64,000 nucleotides of DNA from Aminobacter ciceronei (lineage in GTDB: Bacteria > Pseudomonadota > Alphaproteobacteria > Rhizobiales > Rhizobiaceae): NCBI RefSeq assembly GCF_014138625.1, contig NZ_JACJHY010000026.1, forward strand, positions 44,089 through 108,088. The letters run 5' to 3'. How positions within the stretch are numbered: the stretch's first letter is position 1; each line of letters begins with the position of its first letter. Of this stretch, positions 54,894 through 63,943 are shown in pieces. The translations under genes and the position numbers were made by a program. The notes under the pieces were generated by a model. The model searched no databases and was not told the origin of the DNA. It was given only the letters and a program-made list of their open reading frames with translations.

Positions 54894-56108
54894 TCAGGCC
54901 GCGCCGAGACGCGCCGCCTTCATGTTGGGCAGGAACACGGTCAGCAGGCCCAGCATCGGCAGGAACGAGCAGAGCTTGAAGACATACTCGATGCCGTGTG
55001 AATCGGCGATCACACCCAGCACCGCGGCGGCGATGCCGCCGATGCCGAAGGCGAAGCCGAAGAAGATGCCGGCGATGAGACCGACGCGGCCGGGCACCAG
55101 TTCCTGGGCGAAGACGACGATGGCGGAGAAGGCCGAGGCCAGGATCAGGCCGATCAGCACGGTCAGCACCTTGGTCCAGAACAGGTCGGCATAAGGCAGC
55201 ATCAGCGTGAACGGCAAAACGCCGAGGATCGAGAACCAGATCACCGTCTTGGCGCCGAAACGGTCGCCGATCGGGCCGCCGAGGAAGGTGCCGAGTGCCG
55301 CCGCGCCGAGGAACAGGAACAGCAGATACTGCGATTCCTGCACCGACACGCCGAAGCGCTCGATGACATAGAAGGTGTAGTAGCTCGACAGGCTGGCCGT
55401 GTAGGCCTGCTTGGAGCAGACCAGAATGGCGAGCACGACCAGCGCCGAAATGACCTTGTTGCGCGGCAGCGGATTGAACAAGGTCGGTGCCGCGCGTTTG
55501 GCGGCGCTGACGATGTGGCGGCTGTACCAGACGCTGACGCGGATCAGCACGACGATGCCGACCATCGCCGCGATCGAGAACCAGGCGATACCACCCTGCC
55601 CCAGAGGCACGACGATGAGGGCGGCGAGCAGCGGCCCGAGCGCCGAACCGAAATTGCCGCCGACCTGGAACAGCGACTGGGCGAGGCCGAAGCGGCCGCC
55701 GGAGGCGAGACGCGCGACGCGTGACGATTCGGGATGGAAGATCGCCGAGCCCAGTCCGACGAAGGCCGAGCCGACGAGCAGCATCGAATAGCTGTGCGCG
55801 AAAGCCAGCGTCAGCAGGCCGATCAGCGTCAGGCACATGCCAATGGGCAGCGAGAATGGCAGCGGCTTCTTGTCGGTGTACATGCCGATGACCGGCTGCA
55901 ACAGCGACGCGGTGACCTGGAAGGTCGTGGTCAGAAGGCCGATCTGCCAGAAGTCGAGATGATAGTCGTCCTTCAGCATCGGATAGAGCGACGAGATCAG
56001 CGACTGCATGACGTCGTTGAGGAAATGGCTGAAGCTGACCGCGAGAAGAATTGCCATCACCGTACCATCGGCGGACGACGAGCGGGCGGATATGGCGGTG
56101 TCGGTCAC
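54894..56108 (-). CDS. MFS transporter, fosmidomycin-resistance (Fsr) type
   Basis: A 404-residue major facilitator with 12 predicted membrane segments. SFSHFLNDVMQSLISSLYPMLKDDYHLDFWQIGLLTTTFQVTASLLQPVIG and VGLGSAIFHPESSRVARLASGGRFGLAQSLFQVGGNFGSALGP are the blocks of Fsr-like exporters. The usual substrate class is small drugs. It converges on the ECF41 gene from the other side, with a 28-base gap. Confidence 0.88.
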   Translation of the reverse strand: MTDTAISARSSSADGTVMAILLAVSFSHFLNDVMQSLISSLYPMLKDDYHLDFWQIGLLTTTFQVTASLLQPVIGMYTDKKPLPFSLPIGMCLTLIGLLTLAFAHSYSMLLVGSAFVGLGSAIFHPESSRVARLASGGRFGLAQSLFQVGGNFGSALGPLLAALIVVPLGQGGIAWFSIAAMVGIVVLIRVSVWYSRHIVSAAKRAAPTLFNPLPRNKVISALVVLAILVCSKQAYTASLSSYYTFYVIERFGVSVQESQYLLFLFLGAAALGTFLGGPIGDRFGAKTVIWFSILGVLPFTLMLPYADLFWTKVLTVLIGLILASAFSAIVVFAQELVPGRVGLIAGIFFGFAFGIGGIAAAVLGVIADSHGIEYVFKLCSFLPMLGLLTVFLPNMKAARLGAA

Positions 56109-56204
56109 GGCATTAACTCCGGGCGCATTTCAAGGGACAGGTTGCAATAGACCTGCCCGGCCGAGCTTTCATGGTGCACGATGCGGTACTGTGGGGGCCA
56201 GTTG

Positions 56205-57035
56205 TCACGCTTGGGATGCACTGGCCAGCGTAGCAAAACGCCCCGGCGTGATGCCGAAACGGGCGCGGAAATGACGCGTCATGTGGCTCTGGTCGGCAAA
56301 ACCCGAGGCCGCCGCAGCCTCGGCCAACCCCTCGCCCGCGGCCATGCGGGAGCGGGCGTGCGCCAGCCTGCGCCCGACGAGATAGCGGTGCGGCGAGGTG
56401 CCGATCAAGCGGCGGAAGGCGCGGGAAAGTTCGAAACGGTCGAGGCCGGTGATGCGTTCGAGATCGCCTGACGTCACCTGCCGGTCGAACTCTTCGGTCA
56501 GGAACGAGCGTGCTACGGCGACCTCGTCGACGGGCAGTGCCGCCACGCGCTGCAGCCCTGCGTCATCGCTGCGCCGGGCGAGGTGTGCTGCGACATCGGA
56601 TATGAAGGCATCAGCCTGCAGCAGCTCCATCGGATAGGGGAAATCGGCGAAGGCATCATCGATCAGAGCGGCAAGTGCGGCATCGCGCTCGACCACTTCG
56701 GGCACGAAGGGCAACAGGCGGTCGCGGCCCAGCGCCCGACAGACGAGCCACGGCTCGATGTAGAGCATGCGGTAGGAAAAGCCCTCGGGCACACCGGCAT
56801 GGCCGTCATGCACCTCATCGGGATGGATGACCATGCATTCGTCCCGGACGCTGATCCGGTCGCTGCCACGATAACGGAAGGCCTGCGCGCCCCAAAGCGT
56901 GTGGCCGACGGCATAGGTTTCGTGGCGATGCGGATCGTAGGCGTGGCCACCGAAGCGCGCGACCAGACGCTGCAGCCCGTGGACCGGCTCGTCGGTGGCG
57001 ATGAAGTCTTCGGTCATTGATGCGGGAGACATCAT
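56205..57035 (-). CDS. AraC family transcriptional regulator
   Basis: A 277-residue regulator with an N-terminal cupin-like sensing domain (YDPHRHETYAVGHTLWGAQAFRYRG, ECMVIHPDEVHDGHAG) and a C-terminal double HTH (ITGLDRFELSRAFRRLIGTSPHRYLVGRRLAHARSRM and LAEAAAASGFADQSHMTRHFRARFGITPGRF). The start could be 57035, 57032 or 57017. It is divergent from the DUF2000 gene with about 88 bases between them and may control it. Confidence 0.87.
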   Translation of the reverse strand: MMSPASMTEDFIATDEPVHGLQRLVARFGGHAYDPHRHETYAVGHTLWGAQAFRYRGSDRISVRDECMVIHPDEVHDGHAGVPEGFSYRMLYIEPWLVCRALGRDRLLPFVPEVVERDAALAALIDDAFADFPYPMELLQADAFISDVAAHLARRSDDAGLQRVAALPVDEVAVARSFLTEEFDRQVTSGDLERITGLDRFELSRAFRRLIGTSPHRYLVGRRLAHARSRMAAGEGLAEAAAASGFADQSHMTRHFRARFGITPGRFATLASASQA

Positions 57036-57123
57036 GCGGGGTCCGCGCTGGCTGAAACCGCAATGTCGTGGCGCTCGCACAAACGTTCAAGACCCTTGCG
57101 CCGGACGCGGCTAGCCTTGGGTC

Positions 57124-57534
57124 ATGATGTACCCGACCAAGACCGCTCTCATCCTCCTCGACAAACTCGCGCCCTGGCAGAAGGTGAATGTCTCGGCATT
57201 CCTGACCGGCGGGCTGATGCACGGTTATCCCGAAATGGCAGGCGAGCCCTATAAGGACAATGACGACAATTTTTATCTCGCGATGATCCGCGAACCGGTC
57301 TTCGTCTATGGCGCGGACAGCCAGACGATACGGCGAACCTTCGAGCGGGCCCGTTCGCGCGGCATGGCGTTTTCGATCTACACGCGGCCGCTGTTCGTAA
57401 CGAACAACGACGCCGACAACCGCGCCTCGGTGGCGGCAACGCCTGCCGCCGGGCTCGACATCGTCGGGCTCGGCCTGCATGGCGACCGCAAGCGCATCGA
57501 CAAGATCGTCAACGGACTGAAGTTTTTAGCGTAG
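57124..57534 (+). CDS. DUF2000 family protein
   Basis: A 136-residue protein of the DUF2000 family: KTALILLDKLAPWQKVNVSAFLTGGLMHGYPEMAGEPYKD, FYLAMIREPVFVYGAD, and a C-terminal GLDIVGLGLHGDRKRIDKIVNGLKFL. No membrane or signal segment. DUF2000 proteins are often found beside AraC-type regulators, as here, but their biochemical role is not known to me. Confidence 0.82.
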   Translation: MMYPTKTALILLDKLAPWQKVNVSAFLTGGLMHGYPEMAGEPYKDNDDNFYLAMIREPVFVYGADSQTIRRTFERARSRGMAFSIYTRPLFVTNNDADNRASVAATPAAGLDIVGLGLHGDRKRIDKIVNGLKFLA

Positions 57535-57556
57535 CGCAGTTCCGGGAAAGCGTGGT

Positions 57557-57576
57557 CCGTCCGGAATTGCGCCAAT
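57557..57576. repeat. 20-base dispersed repeat, copy 1
   Basis: TCCGTCCGGAATTGCGCCAA, identical to 62240-62259, lies between the DUF2000 gene and the convergent GH5 gene. The inner TTCCGGA-type element is partly palindromic (TCCGGA). It resembles a repeat common between genes in Mesorhizobium. Confidence 0.65.
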
Positions 57577-57581
57577 AACGA

Positions 57582-58766
57582 TTACTTGCCCGCCGCCAAG
57601 CGCTTGGAGATCGGTTCGAACTCGGACGTCGACTTGCGCTTGACCGGATCGGGCTCGTTATTCTCCTGCGCTTCCCAATATTTCCAGTTCACCTTGTCCG
57701 AGCCAAGCTCGTAGTCCATGCCGTCCCAGGCGTCTTCGCGGAAGCTGTAGAAGGCCCAGTGCAGCTTGTCCTCGTCGAGGTTGGTCAGCACGTCCTCGAG
57801 ATACTGCTTGCAGAACGGCAGGCGGCGCATGCAGCCGAACTCGCCGGCGACGACGCGGTTGCGCGCGATGCCGCGGCTGTCCGCCCACTCGACCGGCTGG
57901 TCGAGATAGGCGCGGACGCGCTCGGCATCCCATCTCTCCTCGCCGTTGCCGTACGGCACCTTGCCCGGATAGGCGTAGGGCTTGTCGCGCTTCATGTTGG
58001 GCGCGCTGGTCGCGGCATAAGGCTCGTACATGTGGAAAGAGTAAAGGACGCGCTGATCGGCGAGGCCCGCCGGCCAATAAGAGAAGGCGTCGGCCGCGGC
58101 ATACCAGCCGGCGTCGACCATGATGGGGGTCGCAGGATCGACTTCGCGGATCGCCGCGATGACCGTGTCGTAGAAGGCCCTGAGATCACGCGAGCTGCCG
58201 GCATTCTTGGTGTACCAGGCGCGCATCTCGGCGATGTTGGCGTGCTCGGCGAGCCCCCCTTCCTTTTCCGGCGTCGGCTCGTTGACGATGTTGTAGGCAG
58301 CGACGGCCGGATGGTCCTTGAGTTCGCGCGCCAGGTCGCGCCAGAAGGCGGCGGCCTGGGTCCAGTAATCCTTGTCGGCCCACAGGCGGCCGTCGAACTT
58401 CCTGTCGTTGTTCTGGGCCCAGCGCATGCCGGGAAGCGATAGCGGTGCGATGACAACCTTGAGGCCGGCCTTGTCGGCGCGGTCGAGCACTTGTTTCAGC
58501 GTCTTCACGTCGGAGGCGACAAGGCCGTCATACTTGTCGGCGGTGCCGATCAGGAAGTCGCGCTTCTCCGCCTTCCACTTGTCATAGGACAGGCGCACCC
58601 AGGTGGCGCCGTAGCCGCGCAGCGCATCGAAATAGGCCTGATCCGGCGGCAGGCGGTTGAAGCTGTTGCCGCCATGCTGCGGCTTGTCCCAGAAGCCGAT
58701 GAGATCGGCCGCGTGCGCCTCCGGAATGGCGGCAGTGAGCGCCAGGGCGAAAATCAGTGAACGCAT
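57582..58766 (-). CDS. Secreted glycoside hydrolase family 5 (cellulase-like)
   Basis: A 394-residue exported GH5-like TIM-barrel glycosidase. A signal peptide covers residues 1-19 (ending EAHA). The acid/base glutamate is E163 in YNIVNEP and the nucleophile E309 in VVAGEFG; HMYEP (about 245) and WYAAADAF supply aromatic subsite residues. It should cut a beta-linked glucan or mannan in the periplasm or outside. It stands alone, without other polysaccharide genes. Confidence 0.88.
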   Translation of the reverse strand: MRSLIFALALTAAIPEAHAADLIGFWDKPQHGGNSFNRLPPDQAYFDALRGYGATWVRLSYDKWKAEKRDFLIGTADKYDGLVASDVKTLKQVLDRADKAGLKVVIAPLSLPGMRWAQNNDRKFDGRLWADKDYWTQAAAFWRDLARELKDHPAVAAYNIVNEPTPEKEGGLAEHANIAEMRAWYTKNAGSSRDLRAFYDTVIAAIREVDPATPIMVDAGWYAAADAFSYWPAGLADQRVLYSFHMYEPYAATSAPNMKRDKPYAYPGKVPYGNGEERWDAERVRAYLDQPVEWADSRGIARNRVVAGEFGCMRRLPFCKQYLEDVLTNLDEDKLHWAFYSFREDAWDGMDYELGSDKVNWKYWEAQENNEPDPVKRKSTSEFEPISKRLAAGK

Positions 58767-59005
58767 GGAGGGGCTTGCCTATCGGAACTGGAAATGAGAG
58801 TGGCTTCCTTGACAAGGAATGCGGCGGAAGTGGGCACGGCGCGGCGCCACTTTTCGCACAGACCGCAGGAAGTGCGGCCTTTGCAGTGGACAAGCAGGGC
58901 TGATTCTGCTATCTGCCGCCAACAATTCCCGGTGGAACCCATCGTGGAGGCGTTGTGGCTATTGCCGTAGCCTCCAGATTACGAACCCGAAAGACAGGAT
59001 CACAC

Positions 59006-59272
59006 GTGCAGGTACTCGTCCGCGATAACAATGTTGACCAGGCGCTTCGCGCGCTGAAGAAGAAAATGCAGCGCGAAGGCATCTTCCGTGAAATGAAGAT
59101 GCGCGGTCACTACGAGAAGCCTTCGGAAAAGCGCGCTCGCGAAAAGGCCGAAGCCGTTCGCCGCGCCCGCAAGCTGGCCCGCAAGCGCGCCCAGCGCGAA
59201 GGCCTGCTGCCCAGCACGCCGCGCCCGGCTGCTGCCGCTGGTGCAGGCGCTGGCGCACGTCCGGCACGTTGA
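59006..59272 (+). CDS. rpsU: 30S ribosomal protein S21
   Basis: An 88-residue S21: [67 protein letters not shown] is highly typical, with a basic C-terminal helix and an Ala/Gly-rich tail. The start is GTG at 59006, chosen because S21 proteins begin exactly there and AGGA precedes it; no ATG fits. The 239-base upstream gap shows no gene; its promoter is not obvious by eye. Confidence 0.93.
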   Translation: MQVLVRDNNVDQALRALKKKMQREGIFREMKMRGHYEKPSEKRAREKAEAVRRARKLARKRAQREGLLPSTPRPAAAAGAGAGARPAR

Positions 59273-59310
59273 TCTGCCAATCTTTGGTCCTTTTCGAAGG
59301 ATAACGACAA

Positions 59311-59345
59311 GGTGGGGCGACCAAAAATCGCCGCCACCTTTTTGT
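59311..59345 (+). terminator. Intrinsic terminator after rpsU
   Basis: GGTGG(GG)CGA at 59311-59320 pairs with TCG(CCG)CCACC at 59328-59337, with minor bulges, followed by a TTTTTGTTTT tract. It begins about 39 bases after the rpsU stop. Confidence 0.82.
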
Positions 59346-59409
59346 TTTGTCCGGACGTCACCGGACGCGGCGCTCAAGCCGTAGAGGCGCAAGCGAGGGA
59401 CACGCAGCG

Positions 59410-60261
59410 ATGAATGCAGTCATGAGCAACCGCAACTCCCTGCTGCGCGGCGGCGCCATGACAGCTTTGGTGCTGGTATCCATGGCCGTTGCCGGCTGCC
59501 AGTCGTCCGGCCCGGCCGGCGAGCTGACCCGCATCGACACGATGCAGGGTTCGAGCGAGAACATCTCGTCGCTGAGTGCCGTCATCTCAAGCAATCCCAA
59601 CGACCCCGAAGCCTACAATGTGCGCGGCTCGGCTTATGGCCGCGGCGGCAAATACCGCGAGGCACTGCAGGACTTCGACCGGGCGCTGCAGCTCAACCCG
59701 AACTTCTACCAGGCCTACTCGAACCGGGCGCTGATCTACCGCTTCATGGGCAACCAGGCCTCGGCGCTGGCCGACTACAACAAGGCGATCCAGCTCAACG
59801 CCTCCTATGACGCTGCCTATATCGGCCGCGGCAATCTCTACCGCAAGGCGGGCCGCACCCAGGACGCCTTCAACGATTTCCAGAAGGCGATCGAGCTCGA
59901 CACCACCGACCCGCGCGCCTACCACAATCGCGGCCTGATCTATCAGCAGCAGGGCCAGCACGCCTTTGCGCTCGAGGATTTCTCCAAGGCGATCTCACTG
60001 TCGCCTGACGCAGCCGAGCCGTATAACGGCCGCGGCCTGTCCTATCTCGCCACCGGCGACGACGACAACGCCTTCGCCGACTTCAATATGGCAATCAAGC
60101 TCGACGGCAAGATCGCTGAAAGCTGGGCCAACCAGGCGCTGATCTACGAGCGTCGTGGCGACAAGGCCAAGGCCGCCAAGGCTTATGCCGAGGCAGTGCG
60201 GCTCGACCCCAACTACAAGCCTGCTGTCGACGGCCTCGCCCGCACGCGCGGCGGCGCCTGA
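59410..60261 (+). CDS. TPR-repeat lipoprotein
   Basis: A 283-residue lipoprotein. The lipobox VAGC places the lipidated Cys at about residue 30. The mature protein has about six tetratricopeptide repeats: DPEAYNVRGSAYGRGGKYREALQDFDRALQLNPNFYQAYSNRALIYRFMGN and successive similar units to LDPNYKPAVDG. It resembles NlpI-like scaffolds of the cell envelope. ATG 59410 is used; 59422 is possible. It follows the rpsU terminator. Confidence 0.88.
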   Translation: MNAVMSNRNSLLRGGAMTALVLVSMAVAGCQSSGPAGELTRIDTMQGSSENISSLSAVISSNPNDPEAYNVRGSAYGRGGKYREALQDFDRALQLNPNFYQAYSNRALIYRFMGNQASALADYNKAIQLNASYDAAYIGRGNLYRKAGRTQDAFNDFQKAIELDTTDPRAYHNRGLIYQQQGQHAFALEDFSKAISLSPDAAEPYNGRGLSYLATGDDDNAFADFNMAIKLDGKIAESWANQALIYERRGDKAKAAKAYAEAVRLDPNYKPAVDGLARTRGGA

Positions 60262-60283
60262 CCTTTCGCGACGAGGCATTGCC

Positions 60284-60877
60284 GTGAACTGCCTCGTCGT
60301 GCTGTCGCATCCGCTGCCCGACAGCCTGAACCGACATTTCGCAGAGACGGCAATCGCCGAGCTCACCGGCGCCGGCCATCAGGTCGAGCTGCTCGACCTC
60401 TACCGCACAGCCTACGATCCGCGCCTGACACCCGCCGAGCGTAGCTCCTATTATGGCGAGCGCTTCGACGCATCGGCACTCGACGCCCACCCAAAAACCT
60501 TGCGCGAGGCCGAGGTGCTGGTGCTGGTGTTCCCGACCTGGTGGTTCGGCCTGCCGGCGATGCTGAAGGGCTGGGTCGACCGGGTGTTCGCCCCTGGCAT
60601 CGCCTTTGATCACGGCAGCAATTTCGGCCCGATCAAGCCGCTGCTCGGCAAGCTCCGCCATGTCGTTGTCATCACCACACTCGGCAGCCCGTGGTGGATT
60701 GACCGGCTGCTCATGCGCCGTCCGGTGCGCCGCATCCTGAAATGGGGTGTGTTCAAGGCTTGTGCGCCGAAGGCCCGCTTCGCCATGCTGTCGTTTTATG
60801 CCGCAGAAAAGCCGCAGCCGGAGCGCGTGATGCGTTTCGCTGGCGAGATTCGCCGGCGATTGCGTGAGATCGGCTAG
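60284..60877 (+). CDS. NAD(P)H dehydrogenase (quinone)-like flavodoxin-fold protein
   Basis: A 197-residue member of the NQO1/KefF-like family: LVVLSHPLPDSLNRHFAETAIAELTGAGHQVELLDLYRTAYDPRLTPAE, then VLVFPTWWFGLPAMLKGWVDRVFAPGIAF with the FMN-binding PTWW segment. A GTG start at 60284 is preceded by ACGAGG eight bases away. It lies 22 bases after the TPR gene and could be co-transcribed. Confidence 0.87.
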   Translation: MNCLVVLSHPLPDSLNRHFAETAIAELTGAGHQVELLDLYRTAYDPRLTPAERSSYYGERFDASALDAHPKTLREAEVLVLVFPTWWFGLPAMLKGWVDRVFAPGIAFDHGSNFGPIKPLLGKLRHVVVITTLGSPWWIDRLLMRRPVRRILKWGVFKACAPKARFAMLSFYAAEKPQPERVMRFAGEIRRRLREIG

Positions 60878-60945
60878 CCGCGCCTGAAGGAACCTTTCGG
60901 CGGCTATGCGGTTGATATCGCTTCATGCCTGAAAGGATTCCCCCA

Positions 60946-61422
60946 ATGAAAAAGCTCGCCATCCTTGCCCTTGCCCTGGTGCCCTTTGCGGCACCAGCAC
61001 ACGCGCAGTTCGGCGCCAAGCTCGGCATGCTCAGCTGCACCGTCAACGGCGGCACCGGCTTTGTCATCGGCTCGAGCAAGGACATGCAGTGCACGTTTAC
61101 GCCAGCCTTCGGCAACCGCGCCCAGGAGATCTATTCCGGCCGCATCAACAAATACGGCGTCGACATCGGCACCACGACCGGCGGCGCGCTGGAATGGCTG
61201 GTACTGGCGCCGAGTCGCGACGTCTATGACCCGGGCGGCCTCGCCGGCAACTATCTCGGCGCGACAGCCGAAGCGACGGTCGCCGTCGGCCTCGGCGCCA
61301 ACGTGCTCGTCGGCGGCTCCGGCCGCTCGATCGCGCTGCAGCCGGTCAGCCTGACCAACCAGACCGGCCTCAACGCCGCCGTGGCGATCGGCGCGCTGCA
61401 GCTGACCGCACCTCTCAAGTAA
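60946..61422 (+). CDS. DUF992 family exported protein
   Basis: A 158-residue protein that I recognise as DUF992. A signal peptide ends at HAQ (about residue 20). The mature part reads AKLGMLSCTVNGGTGFVIGSSKDMQCTFTP, YSGRINKYGVDIGTTTGGALEWLVLAPS, and glycine-rich strands to the C-terminus, suggesting a beta-rich periplasmic or outer-membrane-associated fold. A disulphide between the two early cysteines is plausible. The function is unknown. Confidence 0.85.
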   Translation: MKKLAILALALVPFAAPAHAQFGAKLGMLSCTVNGGTGFVIGSSKDMQCTFTPAFGNRAQEIYSGRINKYGVDIGTTTGGALEWLVLAPSRDVYDPGGLAGNYLGATAEATVAVGLGANVLVGGSGRSIALQPVSLTNQTGLNAAVAIGALQLTAPLK

Positions 61423-61443
61423 GCTGCAGTCACCGTTTCAAAG

Positions 61444-61476
61444 TGCCGGGGTGCAAACAGCGCTCCGGCATTTTTT
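61444..61476 (+). terminator. Intrinsic terminator after the DUF992 gene
   Basis: TGCCGG (61444-61449) pairs with CCGGCA (61465-61470), with extra inner pairing GTGC/GCGC, followed by TTTTTT at 61471-61476. It lies 22 bases after the stop. Confidence 0.82.
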
Positions 61477-61591
61477 GTGCCGATGACGCGGCATCTGCCG
61501 CAATCGTTCGGTCGCACCTGCCCTCTTTCCCGGTTCGAGATTTCCGGGCATTTCTGCGCCCAGCTGGAGATCCAGCGCGGAGGGAATGTGC

Positions 61592-62224
61592 ATGCCCGAG
61601 ACCGCCAGCCTGATCGCATTTGCTGCCATTGCCCTTGGCATGGTGCTGACACCGGGCCCCAACATGATCTACCTGGTGTCGCGTTCGCTGAGCCAGGGCC
61701 CCAGGGCCGGCCTGATCTCGCTCGGCGGGGTGGCGCTCGGTTTCATCGTCTACATGCTGTGCGCGGCCTTCGGCATCACGGCGCTGATATTCGCCGTTCC
61801 TTACGCCTATGACGCCATCCGCTTCGCCGGCGCCGCCTACCTGCTCTGGCTCGCCTGGCAGGCCCTTCGCCCGGGTGGACGTTCGCCCTTCCAGGTGCGG
61901 CAGCTGCCCAAGGACACGCCGCGCAAGCTGTTCGCCATGGGCTTTCTCACCAATCTGCTGAACCCCAAGGTCGCCGTGCTCTATCTGTCGCTGCTGCCAC
62001 AGTTCATCGATCCGGCCGACGGCAGCGTGCTGAGCCAGCTTCTGGTGCTCGGCACGATCCAGATCTCGATCAGCATTACGGTCAACGCACTCATCGCCAT
62101 CTCCGCCGGCTCGATCTCCACCTTCCTCGCCAGCAACCCCGGCTGGGTCGCGGTGCAACGCTGGCTGATGGGCACGGTGCTGGCCGGTATGGCCGTGAAG
62201 ATGGCAACCGAAGCCCAGCGCTAA
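61592..62224 (+). CDS. LysE family amino-acid exporter
   Basis: A 210-residue LysE/RhtB translocator with about six membrane segments. The family start FAAIALGMVLTPGPNMIYLVSRSLSQGPRAGLISLGGVALGF and the central FAMGFLTNLLNPKVAVLYLSLLPQFIDP are present. ATG 61592 is chosen because GGAGGG lies seven bases upstream, against one base for ATG 61586. It should export an amino acid or homoserine-lactone-like compound. Confidence 0.9.
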   Translation: MPETASLIAFAAIALGMVLTPGPNMIYLVSRSLSQGPRAGLISLGGVALGFIVYMLCAAFGITALIFAVPYAYDAIRFAGAAYLLWLAWQALRPGGRSPFQVRQLPKDTPRKLFAMGFLTNLLNPKVAVLYLSLLPQFIDPADGSVLSQLLVLGTIQISISITVNALIAISAGSISTFLASNPGWVAVQRWLMGTVLAGMAVKMATEAQR

Positions 62225-62239
62225 AGTGTGTGGCGGTTC

Positions 62240-62259
62240 TCCGTCCGGAATTGCGCCAA
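62240..62259. repeat. 20-base dispersed repeat, copy 2
   Basis: Identical over 20 bases to 57557-57576. It is preceded by AAAGTGTGTGGCGGTTC, which is related to the AAAGCGTGG before copy 1, and followed by a run of nine A. It lies in the gap between the LysE gene and the convergent hydrolase gene. Confidence 0.65.
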
Positions 62260-62299
62260 AAAAAAAGAGATCCGCGATTCGAAGAATAGCGGAAACGCT

Positions 62300-63796
62300 C
62301 TAGACGGCCGGATCAGCCGGCTTGATGCGCCGGCGCGCGGCGGGCCGCGGCTTAGACGGATCGGGGTCCGCCTTACGGCCGAGATCGACAGCGTCGCGCA
62401 GCACGTCGAGATGGCTACGCGGGCCGCGCTCACCAGAAGGCAGCACCTCCCAGCCCTCGGCCGCCGTCGACCAGTAATTGGTGTGGGTGAAGATACGGCC
62501 GAGCGCCCAGGTCAGGCTGACCTGGATGTTGAGGATGCCGGGGCCGAAATTTTCGACCAGCGGTCCGGAGATCGGATCGCCGGTCAGCCAGCCATTGCCC
62601 TTGTCGTGGATGTTGGTCCAGCGCGTCGCGGAAAAGACCGCAGCGTGGTGTGGGTATCTAGGCGACCGCGAGGGGTAGAGGATGTTGGGGTTCTTGCCCT
62701 CAGACACCGGCGGGCATGTCGACAGCAGCCGCTCGTCGACCGCCTTGGCGAAGTCGGCCGCATTGTGCGTAACGAGGAACTCGGCATGGGTGAGCGGGCT
62801 GCCGAAGGTGACGAAATCGCTGACCTTCCAGCTGTCGAGCTTGTCGGACGGTGCGGTGCTCAGCTGCCGATAGAGCTGCCATTGCAGGCCGCGAAACTCA
62901 GCCAGCTCTGCGGCATCCATCGTGACCTTGGCGCGCCCGGCGCTGTCGATGGGCAGCGCCTTCTTGCCGACAGCGCGGAACGCCTTGAGCAGCTCCGGCT
63001 CGCTGCGCCTGTTGCGGCCGCTCGGCGCGCGTTCGGCCCACAACAGCTGCAATATGTCGTAGGCGACGATGGTGCCTAGGCTGTGGGCGACAACGACGAT
63101 GCGGTCATAGGCCGGGTCGTCGTTCAGCCCGCGCAGCAGCGCCAGCCCCCTCTCCCGCACCTCTGTTCGCTTGACGATGGTGTCGGGCTCGGCCCGGACA
63201 TAGATGGCGACGTCGCCGAAATAGGGCACCAGGAACTGGCTGACCAGCCAGCCGACGGCCACGGCAGCGATGCTCCAGACCCAGCCGGGGAAGAGCACCT
63301 TACCCAGCCCGAACCACTCGATCAGGTTGGGAACGATGAGCAGCGTAGCGATCAGCGCAGTGACCGCCCAGGCGGCGATGTAGAGCCGCCGTGCATCGAC
63401 GGGCACATCCGACCACTTGCGCAGCAAAAGGCCCCTCACCCAGGCTACAAGGCGCTGGACGGTGGTGCCCTGAGTAATGTCGGACCAGTAGAGCTCGTAG
63501 AACTCGGTCCGCCGTCCGTCGACGTCATCGGGCGTGGTGATGCGGCGCAGCTCGTAGGACCGCGCGCGCCGGTCAGGGTGGACCCAGCTCTTGTTGATCA
63601 GGCCATCACCGTCGGGATCCGGCTTGCGCGCACCGAACTTGCCTTCCGTCCGACTGAGATCGGAACTCCAGACAGCACTGACGAAGCTGCGGATGGTATC
63701 CATCGGCCGCTGCTCGCCCATGCCGTGGACGATGACCACGGCCTGGCGCGCATTGTCCTTGGCCGTAGGCCGTATTGGTGCGGGGCTGACATTCAT
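62300..63796 (-). CDS. Membrane-anchored alpha/beta hydrolase-like protein
   Basis: A 498-residue protein with a lipase-like N-terminal HG motif (VIVHGMGEQRP, residues 22-31). Two membrane helices follow (about 139-160 and 170-190). The nucleophile-elbow-type motif VVVAHSLGTIVAYD places the candidate catalytic Ser at 239, and a later SDFVTFGSPLTHAEFLV resembles lipase core strands. The catalytic Asp/His are not certain. GGGGGG lies upstream of ATG 63796. The function is unknown; an esterase or lipase is the best guess. Confidence 0.75.
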   Translation of the reverse strand: MNVSPAPIRPTAKDNARQAVVIVHGMGEQRPMDTIRSFVSAVWSSDLSRTEGKFGARKPDPDGDGLINKSWVHPDRRARSYELRRITTPDDVDGRRTEFYELYWSDITQGTTVQRLVAWVRGLLLRKWSDVPVDARRLYIAAWAVTALIATLLIVPNLIEWFGLGKVLFPGWVWSIAAVAVGWLVSQFLVPYFGDVAIYVRAEPDTIVKRTEVRERGLALLRGLNDDPAYDRIVVVAHSLGTIVAYDILQLLWAERAPSGRNRRSEPELLKAFRAVGKKALPIDSAGRAKVTMDAAELAEFRGLQWQLYRQLSTAPSDKLDSWKVSDFVTFGSPLTHAEFLVTHNAADFAKAVDERLLSTCPPVSEGKNPNILYPSRSPRYPHHAAVFSATRWTNIHDKGNGWLTGDPISGPLVENFGPGILNIQVSLTWALGRIFTHTNYWSTAAEGWEVLPSGERGPRSHLDVLRDAVDLGRKADPDPSKPRPAARRRIKPADPAV

Positions 63797-63883
63797 CGCA
63801 AATCCCCCCTGACAAGAGCGAAGACTATTCAGCAAGCAGACTGTTCAGAAACAGGGGCAGCCTATGCCAGTTCAAGGCAACAA

Positions 63884-63909
63884 AAAAGCCCGGGCGTTGC
63901 CGGGCTTTT
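63884..63909 (-). terminator. Terminator between pntB-like and hydrolase genes
   Basis: AAAAGCCCGG (63884-63893) pairs with CCGGGCTTTT (63900-63909) around a six-base loop. T runs exist in both directions, with six on the minus-strand side, so it ends the pntB-like transcript and may work both ways. Confidence 0.85.
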
Positions 63910-63943
63910 GTTTGTCGGGGGGTGGATGGGCTGATGTGTTGTC

